DNA from: Athripsodes cinereus
Taxonomy: Eukaryota > Arthropoda > Insecta > Trichoptera > Leptoceridae
DNA length: 64,000 nucleotides
NCBI GenBank assembly: GCA_947579605.1
Contig: OX388325.1
Coordinates: 1,235,572 to 1,299,571 of the forward strand
Direction of reading: 5' to 3'
Below, piece after piece: positions 1 through 39,560 of the stretch. Both the position numbers and the translations under genes were made by a program. The notes under the pieces were generated by a model, which was not told the DNA's origin, made no database searches, and saw only the letters and a list, made by a program, of their open reading frames with translations. Each line of letters starts with the position of its first letter. Position 1 is the stretch's first letter.

Positions 1-72
1 GTAGGGGGAGTACAATAGATCTTATAGGTCGCGGTGCATATTTTACCCCAACTAATAAAATAAAATAAATAA
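1..72 (+). repeat. 3' end of a zinc-knuckle LINE (LINE-Z), truncated by the window edge
   Basis: This segment starts with GTAGGGGGAGTACAATAGAT and ends in an AATAAAATAAATAAATAA-type tail. The same 3' terminal segment recurs at 16931-16975 (minus strand), 27403-27475 and 62511-62532/63164-63200. In two of those copies it follows a recognisable zinc-knuckle or RT C-terminal coding piece. I therefore read it as the 3' UTR and tail of one LINE family. The rest of this copy lies outside the window. Confidence 0.6.
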
Positions 73-756
73 ATAACAATCAGGTGACGACGTATAGATA
101 GAAATGATATAATATTTTATAAGATTTAATATATAGTATGGAAGTATAAGGAATGTTTGCAGTGGATTAGGTACTGTGAATGTATTTGTTTTATTTTGGA
201 AGACTATTATTGTCTATGTACTGTCTGATATCTTTGTCAAAAGTCCATAGATTATTAATTGTGTCAGAGCACACGTAGTAGATTTCCATAGTAAGGTAAA
301 TTGTAACAAAGCATTTCTTTCTACTATATTTTAGATATTTTAAATATTTTTGTTTTTATTACAAAAACAAAACTTTAAACTGCTCCTTTGAAAAATCTTC
401 CTGAAATACCTAGGATAGTTCTGCATTAAGGTAGTGATAATACGTTGAACGTAGTTTTTGCATTTTACAAGATTTTCGCACCTGCGTGAGTGAAGATATA
501 AAGAGTATTACTCTACAGTAGATTGTCAAAATCCTCGAAAAAAATCATAATGATAGTTGACATAATATGTAAGCTCAACAGAATATGTCAAACATTATGG
601 TTTGAAACAGGAATTGGTGAATCTATCATGGGTTAAGTGCACTTAAACCAGCCTAAGCCGATTCATAAGCATCGAAACACCTTTCCTGTTTCGTGTGTGT
701 CATTATGAGGAGGAGTTATAATATAAACAATTTGGAAAGCGCCATTTGCTCATAAT
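73..756. other. AT-rich intergenic sequence, nothing recognised
   Basis: No open frame or RNA gene is visible. A short stretch at about 635-690 (accagcctaagccgattcat) recurs at 33395-33430 and 60815-60870, so it is a remnant of a dispersed repeat. Confidence 0.5.
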
Positions 757-1221
757 TAGAGATGCAACGAATATTAGGCAACTATTCAGTATTCTGCTTA
801 TTCGGCAACATTTTTACTTTTCGGCAGAATACCGAATGTTAAGTCAATTATTCAGTGTTCCGTCGAATAGTTTAAATGTAAAACTGGAAGGAACTAATAA
901 TAGCTTATAGATTGTTGCTATTTCATTGTCAGCTGCAGATGCATAATTTTATTAATCCTCAAATATCTAATTAATTAATTTAATTTGATATGGAGTGAAA
1001 CGACATAATATTATTATTGTTAATGTTGGAACACAAAAATTTCGGAAAAATGTACCGCGCTGTAGGTCTAGTACATATTATGTCTGTGATGTACCTACAC
1101 GAAGATTTGCGGTCGGGAGTACCGACGCTCTCGCCAATGTTTTGCCGAATATTCGGTTATTCGGCACAAGATCTTGCATAATATTCGGTATTCGGCAAAT
1201 ATACTATTCGTTGCATCTCTA
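757..1221. mobile_element. hAT-type MITE with CGAATA subrepeats, exact 8-bp TSD
   Basis: The ends are inverted repeats (TAGAGATGCAACGAATA and its complement). The element is flanked by the exact 8-bp duplication CTCATAAT at 749-756 and 1222-1229. An 8-bp duplication with TAGAGATG-type ends is typical of the hAT superfamily. The interior is rich in TTCGGCAA/CGAATA words and has no transposase frame, so it is non-autonomous. Related copies are at 29580-30039 (inverted) and 44075-44467. Confidence 0.85.
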
Positions 1222-1229
1222 CTCATAAT

Positions 1230-2189
1230 ATCAAGGGCGTCGTATCGTGAGTCAGCTGTTTTATGGTCCACGTCTAATGTAACGCATGATATTTTAATGT
1301 ACCTAATGATTTAAAATGAAATTTTAAATAAGAACAGAAAGATATGAAAAAAAAAAACAAAAAAGGAATTGTATCAAAACATAGAATTTAATTATTGTAA
1401 TATACAAATCAGAAAAAAATAATATATTAATCATAAAATTAATAATAATAATAATAATACAAAAAATTTACAACAGATTTCATTATTTAATTTATATTTA
1501 ATATAATACAATATGATAGTGCGATAATTAAATTAAATTAAATTAAATATATTATTTTAAATAAATAGTACAGTTAAACATAAGTGTATCTCAGTTGTAT
1601 AAAGTTAAATTTATAGACCGACGGTTCTTGGTGGAAGTTCATGGCAATAAGTTGTTAATGAAACAAGGTACCTAGACATACGAGTTTAATTCTTTCATAT
1701 TTCAAAATACTCGTATTGCAAAGCAAATTTCCCCATTGAAATTAATTCAACTGCCATTAATACATTCCAGCCCCCAAAATGTCATCCCAGTTATTTTTGC
1801 TACGTGTTTTTGAATAAGAAAAATGTATTTATAGATGACAATAATATTGTACAAAAACATAATAAAAGAGAATGTAAAGAAATAAACTAGATTTATAAAG
1901 TGCTACTTTCGCTTAATTTTCGTCACTGCTTTTCTCTTCACTGGTCTTTGCCCTTTTCGCCACGCTTTTTTCACTTTCACCTGAAGGCCGTTAAAAAAAA
2001 ACATGTCCAAGGAGGTTTGTTTCTTCCTCCCTTTCAGAATGTTCCAGAAATGAGTTAGGCAATTGTCATTAAATAGCTCGTATCTCAAATTATGGTCGTA
2101 TTTCAAAGCTAAAAATTGCTCGCTCAACGGCTCGTATCTCAAAATCGGGGCACTCATATGTCAAGGTAACACTGTATAGTTATTCGATT
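1230..2189. other. AT-rich gene-less stretch with a small basic ORF of doubtful meaning
   Basis: The stretch contains an (AAT)n run near 1437-1460 and no recognised repeat. A minus-strand 84-codon frame (1903-2157) ends in a Lys/Arg-rich tail and has a possible acceptor (TTCAG near 1985). No upstream exon, homology or poly(A) signal supports it as a gene. Confidence 0.4.
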
Positions 2190-2330
2190 GTTGATTTTAT
2201 TAATTTGCGGAGCTGCCTTCAAGAGCTTCGTCATCGTCAAGCAAAAGTATTAATTTACTTTTACCTGACGATGAGAGCGGAAGCTCTTGAAAGCCGGTTT
2301 CGATCGAAGTATATTGTTTCATTAATAAAA
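2190..2330. repeat. Foldback element fragment
   Basis: Two arms around 2215-2245 and 2260-2300 are inverted relative to each other (gcttcgtcatcgtcaag / cctgacgatgagagcggaag). The right arm word gatgagagcggaag...cttgaaagccgg recurs in the larger foldback at 48840-49110 in the first ELP3 intron, so both belong to one MITE family. Confidence 0.55.
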
Positions 2331-2659
2331 AATTCTAATTTGTTTATTTAAATTATAGCGGCAATAATGATCTGAGAGTTGTGATAAAACAAATGAAGAT
2401 TAAAAACAAAAAAATTGACTAACCAATCGACAAAAAAAATACCCTCTGTACAATCTCTCATTCTTGATGATTTGTGATACAATTAAGTATAAAATTTATG
2501 TGGTATCACTATAGATTTAATATATTAAAATAGTTTTTTTGTAATACTCACGTAAGTAATCAAATTGATACTGTTTTATTAAAAATAAAATGTGTAGTTT
2601 AAATTTTCTTTTAAAGAAAAAAATTCTCTAAAAATGAACCTTAGACAAACCTATATGCA

Positions 2660-2775
2660 TACGGCCCTGCATATGGTGGAGGATCACTTGAGATGGATGG
2701 TCTATAGAACGAGGTATGATGGTCACGATCCTCAGAATCAAGGGACCGACGGAAATGATGATGATGATGATATAT
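2660..2775 (+). repeat. RTE-like LINE 3' end with (GAT)n tail
   Basis: The plus strand reads a degraded RT C-terminus (motifs HLRWMVYRTRYDGHDPQ) ending in a GATGATGAT microsatellite. Copies with the same words and tail are at 10530-10645 (plus) and 50313-50425 (minus). An unequal 5' truncation point with a shared microsatellite 3' end is the signature of target-primed LINE insertion. Confidence 0.65.
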
Positions 2776-2805
2776 GCTACACAAAACTACAGACACTTAC
2801 GTTTA

Positions 2806-2995
2806 AGACAGGCGCGTGCCTTCCATACATGCAAAAGTGCAAAGCATGTCCTAAAATAAGGTAATAAATCTTAAAAATTAAATACTATAGTAGTTAGAAA
2901 TTCATAAATAATCTTAAAATGATATTCTACACTGCTATATTAGACAATTTTTAAGATTTTACATTTATTGTAGGGCATGCCTTGCATGTATGGAA
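2806..2995. repeat. Inverted-repeat (foldback) element, about 190 bp
   Basis: The left arm (about 2812-2855, gcgtgccttccatacatgc) and right arm (about 2970-2995, gcatgtatggaaggcacgc) are complementary around an AT-rich centre. A relic of the same sequence sits at about 18368-18410. Confidence 0.6.
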
Positions 2996-3884
2996 GGCAC
3001 GCCGCTGGTTTAAGAGGAAAAAATAGGTTGGCAGCAAGTGTACAACCGCAGATTGCCAATTAAAAATTTTAAATTTGCTATTACTACTACTAAACCATCA
3101 CGACATATCCCAAAAATGGGGTAGCCAGCAGACCAGCTGCATGTAACAAAAATGTAAGCTGTAAGCAAAAAAATTAAGACATTCAGGATGGGTGGCAAAC
3201 CCCATCACTGAATTTAAGATGTAAAATTTCTGCATTTTTCCAACACCTGCCTTTTATACACAGGATTTGAAATTTGACCGCCGTAAAATGATAAGTTTAA
3301 AAACATATTTTTATCAATAATCAAACATAAAAATAAATAAACAAATTGAACTATTCACAAAATGACAATAAATAACAAAAGAAAATTGATTTAATAGTAA
3401 AGTAATTTATACCCGGCGACATTTTGTTTATAACAATCGCAATTCATCTTTGCATAAAGAGACTGCTGCATGTACGCTTATAAAATGAAATATACCCCCT
3501 GTCAGTGCGCTTCACGAACAAATTAACAGTTCCAATTTAATTGTGTTTTGAATGTTTGCTAGATTGAGTTGTTTGATTGCAATAAAACTTAAATTGATAT
3601 GTAATTATCTGTCGGGCGACAATATAATAAAAAATCCCGAATTAATACAATTTATAAATAAAATATTCACATTAAAATTGCATTTTTGACAGCTGGCAAC
3701 ATTTACCAACAAACGCCACTCGTGATCACGAGCGTGCCATAATATTCAATGGACGCTCGATAATTAATTTTCAAATAAAATATTTGGTTGACTGTATCAC
3801 ATCTAAGACGTAACATATAAAACAAGTCCATCTGTCCGATTCAACAAAATTCAATCTCAATCAAAATTCTCAATAATGGAAATC
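2996..3884. other. Intergenic, only repeat relics
   Basis: A sequence at about 3100-3230 (cccaaaaatggggtagccag ... aagacattcaggatgggtgg) resembles 8720-8835 and 62325-62370, a dispersed repeat of unknown class. Nothing else was recognised. Confidence 0.4.
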
Positions 3885-4455
3885 CTGTATCGTTGCATAT
3901 TCAAAAAGAGGTACGTGAATTTATAAATGTTTTGACATTTCTAGAATAAACTGCTTATAATGACATCATAACCATTTTATAAAGTGATTCTTATTATCAA
4001 ATATTAAAATTCAATACTCAAAGAATAATATCACATGCCAATAAAAAGTCCAAACAACAATGATTTAAATGGACTAATGAACAGTTTTTAAAGAGTATGC
4101 CGTCAATTTGTCTTCTAACTCAGTATCCGTCCCCTAACCTCTTCCTATAATTCCCGGTCCCCGGTTTGGAGTGTCAGGTGTGTGGATTGTAGTTTTTTTT
4201 TGTCTCATTTTGATTTACGTAGAGATTTTTCTTATTGTTTTTGTTATTATTATTTCTATTTGTGTTTAGTGTTAATGTGACGTGGTTAGATGGAAGAAAT
4301 CACTATATAGTGATAATCTCACCACCGCATATCATCACATTTTTTTTTCTTATGTAAACTGATTTGTTGATTTTGTTATGTGAATGATGATGCGCAAGAA
4401 AAATAAATGAAAATGTTCGCACATACATCTTTTTGAATATGCAACGACAATATAC
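3885..4455. mobile_element. TIR element, copy of the 46.5-kb MITE family
   Basis: The left end (atcgttgcatattcaaaaag) and right end (ctttttgaatatgcaacgac) are inverted repeats. About 210 bp beside the left end (3890-4100) is the inverted counterpart of the element at about 46525-46790. Between them sits a segment (4265-4345, gttagatggaagaaatcact) that also occurs beside the second copy at 46470-46500. No coding capacity. Confidence 0.65.
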
Positions 4456-4944
4456 ACATTATAAAAGAAACTCAAAATGATTATTTAAATACTGAATGCG
4501 TACTGTTAATTTGGATTTAATCAGTTTTATGCATGACGAAATAATGACTTCTAAAATTTCTGGACAAAAAATAAGTCTCCTGCTCTTTTTTGTACGTTTT
4601 CTAGTGTCCTACTGTAAAAAGCAGCGGGTATTTGTAGAACGCATATACATCTACAATTCTGCAACGATAAGGTATATCGCCACCCGTCCTGAATGTCTCA
4701 ATTTTTATGCTTTTAACATTATTATTATTGAAATGACACCTTATTCTGCTGGAACCATTACAGCCTTCGGCCAATACGATCCCAGAGAAACATGCACTTG
4801 TTCTGCTGGCTACCCCAATTATGAAATGGCATAGTAATAGGTTTTTAATGTCATTGCTTTAAAGTCATTACCTCGTAACATGTAAAACTGAGTTGGTACA
4901 TAATATATAAGAACGCCCTCGGTACAATTCTTCAATAATATAAT
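4456..4944. other. Region downstream of DCLK, nothing recognised
   Basis: A 112-codon frame (4496-4834, plus) lacks any recognisable domain and is probably chance. I could not place a clear AATAAA signal for DCLK on the minus strand here. Confidence 0.4.
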
Positions 4945-6306
4945 TTAATTTTTCTTAATATTTGACGAAGGAATTTTCTTTGCCGCCGCCGTAGCCTCAC
5001 TTGAAGATTGATTTTTTAATTTAGCTTTATTTAAAACAACAACTTGCTTATTTGACGATAACTTTTTTGAAGCGTCATCAATCGACGTCTGTTTTTTCGA
5101 TGTTGGTTTATTTACACTTTGTTTACTACTTGCATTAGTACCGTATACTTGAACACTCGATGCGCGGTTACCCGCCAACTGATTACCCGACGTTTGTCTA
5201 ATCCTTCTAGACGTTTCATCATTCGACACTTGCTTCTTCAATAGCTGATTATTTGACACGCCACCATTCTTAGAGGCCAACACATCGCTGGTCAACTGTT
5301 TTCTTGACGCCTGACTGCTAGATCTAGGTTTTAACGCAGATATTTGAATTTTAGCCACTTGTTTATTTGACGGTTTGTTGTTACTTTGTACGATAATACT
5401 ACTCGACATTCGATTATTCGACAATGCAGAATTGTTAGCACTTCTTGAAGTTTGCTTATTAGACGCCACAGAACTGTTGACATTTCTTGACGATAACTTA
5501 TTATTAGCAGACACCACGCTTCTTGACATTACACTCGGTCTAGTACTAGAAACTTGACTCTTGATCGTTTGATTGTCATTTGATCGATTTGACAAACGGT
5601 TATTCGACAATACCTTCTTTGTTCCAGTGGTACTAGTCAGTTTATTCAATAACTCGTTACTTGATGCTGATGTGCTTGACGTTTGTTTACTCGACAGACG
5701 TGTATTTGATAAACGTCGATTAGATTTTGACAAATCTTTTGAACTTTGTTTCGTTGATGTTGGTTTATACGTTATCTTATTCCTTGACACTTTTTGACAG
5801 GACATTTGACAACTTGATTCCGAATTACTTGAAGTTTGCTTACTTGACAAAGCAGACGACACACTTTTTGTAGACAACCGATTCTTGGAAACATTTTGAT
5901 CCTTAGACGTGGAAGTACTAGAAGTTTGCATGACGTTTTTCTCGTCAGATTCCTGATCATTTTTCTCATTATTTGAAACAATCTGCATAATGCCGTCGTC
6001 GAGTAATTTAATACACAACTTTAAATTATCAGAAATGTGCGAAAGAGTCATTTCGTAATTGATATTGTCAGATTTTGACGTTTCATTCGTCAACAACAAA
6101 TTCTTTGACGTTTCGTTACTTGACGATTGATCAATATCCTCATCTCCATCATCGTATATCATAAAATCATCTGACAGTCCTTTGCATATCATTTTATCGT
6201 GGCTATTATTTGACGTCTGGCTGATGTTGGACATGTCATTGCGATCGCTACTAGATGACAAAGCTTTCGTAGTGTCGTTGTTCAAGACGTCAGCCGTTGA
6301 CGAATG
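4945..6306 (-). CDS. In-frame 453-codon extension behind the DCLK stop codon (Ser/Asn/Lys-rich tail)
   Basis: Directly after the TAG that ends the DCLK kinase frame (6307-6309), the same frame continues without a stop for 453 codons to a TAA at 4945-4947. The encoded tail is rich in Ser, Asn, Lys, Thr and Gln with recurring KQTS-type words (several SSKQTSS-like repeats). An acidic, more ordered stretch lies near its residues 45-115, containing a likely helix around NYEMTLSHISDNLKLCIKLL. It looks like a disordered phospho-acceptor tail. No ATG lies at its head. It could be joined to the kinase either by stop-codon readthrough (TAG followed by C) or by splicing to an alternative acceptor: the TAG is preceded by CCTTC, and because the intron is phase 0, splicing to TAG|CAT skips the stop and keeps frame. 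A 1.36-kb open frame in AT-rich DNA is not expected by chance. The function of the tail is unknown. Confidence 0.6.
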   Translation of the reverse strand, partial: HSSTADVLNNDTTKALSSSSDRNDMSNISQTSNNSHDKMICKGLSDDFMIYDDGDEDIDQSSSNETSKNLLLTNETSKSDNINYEMTLSHISDNLKLCIKLLDDGIMQIVSNNEKNDQESDEKNVMQTSSTSTSKDQNVSKNRLSTKSVSSALSSKQTSSNSESSCQMSCQKVSRNKITYKPTSTKQSSKDLSKSNRRLSNTRLSSKQTSSTSASSNELLNKLTSTTGTKKVLSNNRLSNRSNDNQTIKSQVSSTRPSVMSRSVVSANNKLSSRNVNSSVASNKQTSRSANNSALSNNRMSSSIIVQSNNKPSNKQVAKIQISALKPRSSSQASRKQLTSDVLASKNGGVSNNQLLKKQVSNDETSRRIRQTSGNQLAGNRASSVQVYGTNASSKQSVNKPTSKKQTSIDDASKKLSSNKQVVVLNKAKLKNQSSSEATAAAKKIPSSNIKKN

Positions 6307-33981
<27,675 letters not shown>

Positions 33982-34015
33982 TCTGCAAATAGAAGAGAAT
34001 ATCCCATTTAAATAA

Positions 34016-36735
34016 AATTATATTTAGAATAGAATAAAACAACTCATTTCAAATTTTGAATTCAGAAAGGAATGCAAATCAAAGAACTAAAATTTTCCTT
34101 CAAAACTTTTGAATTTGTAACAAAACAAAAACAATTGAAAACTCATAAATAAATGAGGTGTATTTTTTTTTTATAAAATGTTATAATTGTGGATATGAGG
34201 TAGGTATAACAATCTTTGTTTATTATTTGCAGGGTAGAAAGAGAGACGAAAAAAACACACTTTGATTTCATAACTTTCAAAAGTTTTGTTCGCATATTCG
34301 GCGAAAAGGCTTTCTAGCTGTCATGCCGATATTTGTTCATTATAGCTATAAATGAATAACTAAATATTGTTGCGATTTATATTTTTATACCTATAAAGAA
34401 ATTAAATTAAGGGTCTATTTTCCCCCTTACACTGCACGAAATAGGAGGATTAATATACATTCATTATATATTCAGCAATGAAGCATCACAAACATTGTAA
34501 TTTCTTTCCAAAAATAAGCACTATTGAGTCTAATTTTTTTTTTACATGCAACAATCTATATTTATTACATTAATTCACTGGCTACCCCACTTTTAAGAGA
34601 TGTTTCGATAGTATGGATAGATAAAATAATGCTAGAATTGAAAAAAAAAGTTTATATAGACCAAAACAATCATATAAACAGAGGTTGTAAAAAAATGTTT
34701 TGTGAGCAACCTTAATATTTTTGAGCATTTTGCTACATTGCATATTTAAAAAGTGGCAAACCAAATAAAGTTGATAACAAATTCAATTATATACCATTAA
34801 AAAGAGAGCTGTAAGTACTATTTCCATTAATAGTTAATTATGCACGCTAATTGACAACTTTCAACCGCGACCGTTTGCATTATCGAAGTATGATTAAAAA
34901 AAATAATAAAAACCGCTAAAGCGCTTTCAAACATTGCGCTCTGTACGATTATCAATAGTAAACTAATTGTATTCTTTTATTTGTACGATATTATTGACGA
35001 ATTGTGTCAGATAACGGCTTGTCAAAACCCATTCGTGTGTATAAACTAGGGAACTAGACTATGAATAAATTTTGTACAATTATGTATTTGTTTTCACATA
35101 CCTGGCCGTATTTTGTGGAATATGATTATGATAATAACGTGCGGCTACGAGCAGCCGCTTTAGTTATCACTAAACGTCTATAACATTATTTATAATATGA
35201 CAAATTACTTTAACATACGCCCTTAACCTATCCGATATCACCACCACTCACACAAATATTCGGAAAATGTATTTTTTCGTGATTGCTCACAACTTCACGA
35301 GCAGCTGGCGTATCCATGACGATATTGCCAACAATAAAGCTCATTATTGCTAAATAAATGTTTAAAGAAATGAAAGAAACTGCAATAAATATACATAAAA
35401 AGATATTAAGTGACGTATTGTAAAATTAAGATAATTATTTTTCTAGAATAGAATTAATATATTTTATTAATAAATGTTGATCCTCCCAATCACATTAACT
35501 AATAACTCATTTTTTACTTACAATTAACGCAAAATTGTGATACTTGCAATACTTCATCATTCATGTAAATAATGTACGCATGCGCACGATAAGCATTTTC
35601 TGAATGTTGCAGCAAAAATAAAAAAAAATCCTTAATTTTCTAGGTAGTCGATCGAGAAATTTTAGGTTGAAATTCCACCATCACTGGACTTAATTCATTT
35701 TGACAACAGAAACAAATTGTATATTTTGATTATTGTAATAAATTTCACAATCCCCCAAATACTCGGAAGTTATCACATTTTCGTAATATTATATTAATAT
35801 ATAACTATATAATCATCGCAACCAGCCAATATTTTTGCTTTATTTACTTATTGGGTTATGCAAACTTGAAGATGGGCTATGCAATATCCTCTCTAGCCCA
35901 TTATATAAAAGAGAATAGAATATATTATTTTGAAATATAATTTTATTATGAAATAAGTATTACAAAAAAATATATAGGTAACAATAATAATGATAATTAA
36001 ATTTTTGAATATTGATATTGGTTCAGTATACGTAGAGTTTCTTTATTTAATTTGTGTCAGTTGTTGTACTTGTCTATCGGATACGATGTACCTAGTCTTA
36101 ATAAGAGTAGTATAAATGCGATGCGAGAATAATTTTTCTTGTGTATAATGTTAGTCTATAGTAAAAATGTAAAATAAGTCATGTTTTTTAAAATAATTTA
36201 CTCGAATTTAAAACGTCATGATATTCCAAGAAGTAAAATAATACAATGTTAGTTTTATTTTAACTATAAGCGCCTCTGTCAGTACACATTATATAAAGAT
36301 CACTACTTCCGTTCTTAACAATTAAGCCCAGAACTGGCCAATAAATTTAAACTTGGCAACATTATTATTATTATTAAAGCCTGAGTTTCGTTAGATCACG
36401 AATATCGTTTTGTCTATTTTATTTTGATTCGGTTCATTGAATTGGGTGTCTGTGTATACCCTTTGTCTTATTTATTTTTAACAATAATATTGTATTGATT
36501 TCACATGGTCGCATGATTGTGAGTTCAATTTAAGTTGACTATAGTTTTATGTAAAATATACAGCAAGATCCAAAGTTCATCAGTATTCTCAAGTCTGGCA
36601 ACATTGTTTAGAACAGGTGACGCATTTATCAATTTCGTTTCGTTTTATGTCATCGTAGTGCGACAAACAAAGAGGAATTATCAATTCTTTTGTAATCATC
36701 ATTAAGTGTTGTTGAAAGTTAATAAAATAACCAAA
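34016..36735. other. DCLK/Rab7 divergent intergenic region, probable promoters
   Basis: No protein frame of note. A strong minus-strand donor (GGCCAG|GTATGTG, exon edge at 35102) could end a non-coding first exon of DCLK, because coding exon 1 begins with an acceptor. The 150 bases before the Rab7 ATG are its likely 5' UTR. TATA boxes or CpG islands were not clear. Confidence 0.4.
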
Positions 36736-37362
36736 ATGTCTTCGCGTAAAAAGGTTCTGTTGAAAGTGATCATACTGGGAGACAGTGGCGTTGGCAAAAC
36801 ATCGCTTATGAACCAATTTGTTAACAAGAAGTTCAGTAATCAGTATAAAGCAACGATCGGAGCTGATTTCCTCACAAAGGAGGTCATGGTGGATGACCGT
36901 ATGGTGACCATGCAGATCTGGGACACGGCGGGGCAAGAAAGATTCCAGTCTCTAGGCATGGCCTTCTACAGAGGTGCGGATTGTTGTGTTTTGGTATTCG
37001 ACGTATCCGCCCCTACGTCATTCAAATCATTGGAGAGCTGGAGAGACGAATTCTTGATACAGGCTTCACCTAGAGACCCGGAAAGCTTCCCATTTGTGAT
37101 AATAGGCAACAAAGTCGACTTGGAGAATAGAAATGTGTCTACAAAGCGAGCGCAGCAATGGTGTCAAAGCAAAAACGGTATTCCTTACTTTGAAACGAGC
37201 GCTAAAGAAGCTCTTAATGTGGAATCGGCTTTCCAGGCCGTTGCCCGTAACGCCTTGGCACAGGATACAGAAGTAGACTTATACAATGAGTTCCCTGATC
37301 AAATAAAGTTGAGTGCAAATGATAATAATCGTGGACGAGATGGAGACAACTGTGCTTGCTGA
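36736..37362 (+). CDS. Rab7: Rab7 small GTPase, single exon
   Basis: 208 residues. P-loop GDSGVGKT (15-22), switch [10 protein letters not shown] (37-45), WDTAGQER (62-69), NKVD (125-128), ETSAKEA, and a C-terminal CAC that fits double geranylgeranylation. Rab7 marks late endosomes and lysosomes, drives their maturation and fusion through HOPS and related effectors, and supports autophagosome clearance. I chose the ATG at 36736 (context ACCAAAATG) over an in-frame ATG at 36706 because family members begin MSSRKK. There is no intron in the coding region and no sign of decay. A candidate poly(A) signal AATAAA is near 37538. It points away from DCLK. Confidence 0.95.
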   Translation: MSSRKKVLLKVIILGDSGVGKTSLMNQFVNKKFSNQYKATIGADFLTKEVMVDDRMVTMQIWDTAGQERFQSLGMAFYRGADCCVLVFDVSAPTSFKSLESWRDEFLIQASPRDPESFPFVIIGNKVDLENRNVSTKRAQQWCQSKNGIPYFETSAKEALNVESAFQAVARNALAQDTEVDLYNEFPDQIKLSANDNNRGRDGDNCAC

Positions 37363-39214
37363 ATACCCTCCCTCTCCTCTGCTATTAGACTCTACTACAG
37401 TGTTATTGTTGTTTTGTGGTGTGCTGTGCTACACTGTGTAAAGTGAGCAACTCACAGTTTACTATTATTCCTTGCGTCAAAATATTTCATGTTGTCATCT
37501 TTTGTTTTACTACCTACTATTATTACACACATGAGAACAATAAAAACAAACAAACAAAAGAATGTCTTCATCTAGATTTGAACCATACTGTATTTTTCAG
37601 TTATTTTTCCATTATTTACAACAAAGTTTGCAATGTAAACATTTTTTTATAGTTATGAAGTGAATTACCATTAATTAAAAACACTCCTTGCAATTTAATT
37701 GTTAATTTATTAAAAAATGATATATATTACACTAATTAATGTCTCAATTGTTTTTTTTTTAGAATGTTGACAGAATTTAATTTCATTTGTTTTGTAAGAC
37801 ATTCTAAATTTGAAAATTAAAAGATATTCACCAACTAAACAAACACTTTGTTCATCACCTGTTTTGACGCAGGGAATGCCTAACCTATATAAAATATAAA
37901 TGATTTAAAATTCAATAGAACATTAATCATTACAGTAAACAAATACCTAAATACCGCTTTTATATCTGAAATTACAGCAAAATAAGTCTTAAATTATGTA
38001 AAGTTTAGAAATATTCATAATATTAGTCTCACTGTGTTGCATTTGTTTTTATATTTACACATTTTTCTCAAATTCAAATTTATAGAATAACAAATATGTC
38101 ACGCAATCTGAGTGGATTGCCATTATAAGAAAGAATTGTTAAAAACTTAATTCGAAGACACATCTTTTAATTGCGTTTGTTACGTATGTCAAAGCTATTT
38201 TGACAAATACGGTAACCAGCATATTTTTTTTAATAATCTTTTTGTCACCTATTAATTGTTCTAACCTCAAGATTTTCGAAAATTTTTGTTATGACTGAAA
38301 AACAAAAGAAGCGTATTGTTTGATTTAATTAAAATCATTTAAATTTTTGTGTTCCATTAAATCTGGGGATACCCTCGATAAAAGATAATCTATAAATTAT
38401 TTTTTTCATATGTCATCGTTGTTTAATTCACTTGTTTTATTATCTTTTTAAGTGGTGGGTAGATTTGGGTGATTAAATTTATGTTTCGTAATAATACTCA
38501 ACCTTTAATATAAATTTTTGATTTATTCTGATTTTTCACTATCTTTAGTTCAATCACTATTGCCAGAAAGTTATCGTGTAATAATTTTAAGTTTACGTAG
38601 CCTGGGATGGCGAAAATATTCAAGATGAAATTAAAACCTTTCTGTTGTCTAAATAATGTAATTATAACTCATAAAATGCACTCTCGGTTAGTGTCTTTCT
38701 CTCCGTTATCTGCGGGGAGGCATAGAAACTAGAGCCAAGTAACATTGTCAATCACCCTGAAGATGGCAACATTACATGTGTGACATTTTATATCTGCAAT
38801 TTAGCAATGAGGTATGCACCTTTTAATTTTGCAGTTAAAGTTTCTTTTATTTTAAACAAGCTTTTGTAACCCGGCATTGCTCGGGTTTAAATAAACAAAA
38901 ACCGTGCAAATACATGGGTTAAAACTGTTTTTTTTAGTTTGTAGTACCTACATAAATCTTCAAGTGATTTGCCATGAAAAGTAAAGAAAAATATTAGGCG
39001 AAAATAAATAGGTTCTTATGGCTAGTACCGAGGTACTTTTGTATTTATTTATACAAAAAATCAATTAACATTGTTTATGGATTTTTTACATAATACTATT
39101 CTTATTCTACAGTATGGATTTCTATGGTCTCATAATATCCTCCATTATGAAAATAGCTCAAAATGTCAAAAATATGCAATTTTTATTCTCATAATTCAGG
39201 ATTTTTTGTCATCA
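37363..39214. other. Rab7 3' UTR and gene-less AT-rich DNA
   Basis: The AATAAA near 37538 probably ends the Rab7 transcript. The rest holds no recognised gene; 38865-38890 (aacccggcattgctcgggtt) is a relic of a dispersed repeat. Confidence 0.5.
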
Positions 39215-39560
39215 GCAATCACAATGTTTCATTATGTAAACAGTCCCTAATTATTTAGTTTCAGTATTGTTTTATTTATTGTTACATCCATTTTGGAATT
39301 AATTCAATACAATGAAAAATGTTTGACTATAAATATTTGATTTTCATACATTCGCTTGGCAATTTTGTCAAGCGAATGTATGGGAATCTCATTAAAATTG
39401 TAATATCTTTATCAATACATAAGATATTTAAAATGTTTTTAGCCTTAAACCTGCCCAGGAGATGAGACCTCGTATAGAGTGTATTATTTTACTTCTGTCT
39501 TTCCTTATTTCAGAGTCCATTGAGGACATACGCACATACGAACTGACTCAAATATTTATG
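39215..39560. repeat. Element family M
   Basis: Inverse complement of parts of 22115-23000, with gcgaatgtatgggaatctca, acctgcccaggagatgagac and tctttccttatttcagagtc. The word ttcgcttggcaattttgtcaagcgaa is a small palindrome near 39352-39378. Confidence 0.6.

Noticed and set aside
1903..2157. 84-codon basic ORF, possibly a last exon (VKVKKAWRKGQRPVKRK)
   Set aside because: A weak acceptor precedes it, but no upstream exon, poly(A) signal or domain could be found.
4496..4834. 112-codon plus-strand ORF
   Set aside because: No domain or coding character; AT-rich with part similar to a repeat word.
5375..5981. Plus- and minus-strand small ORFs within 4945-6306
   Set aside because: They are shadows of the repetitive Ser/Asn-rich frame; the in-frame extension of DCLK explains the openness.
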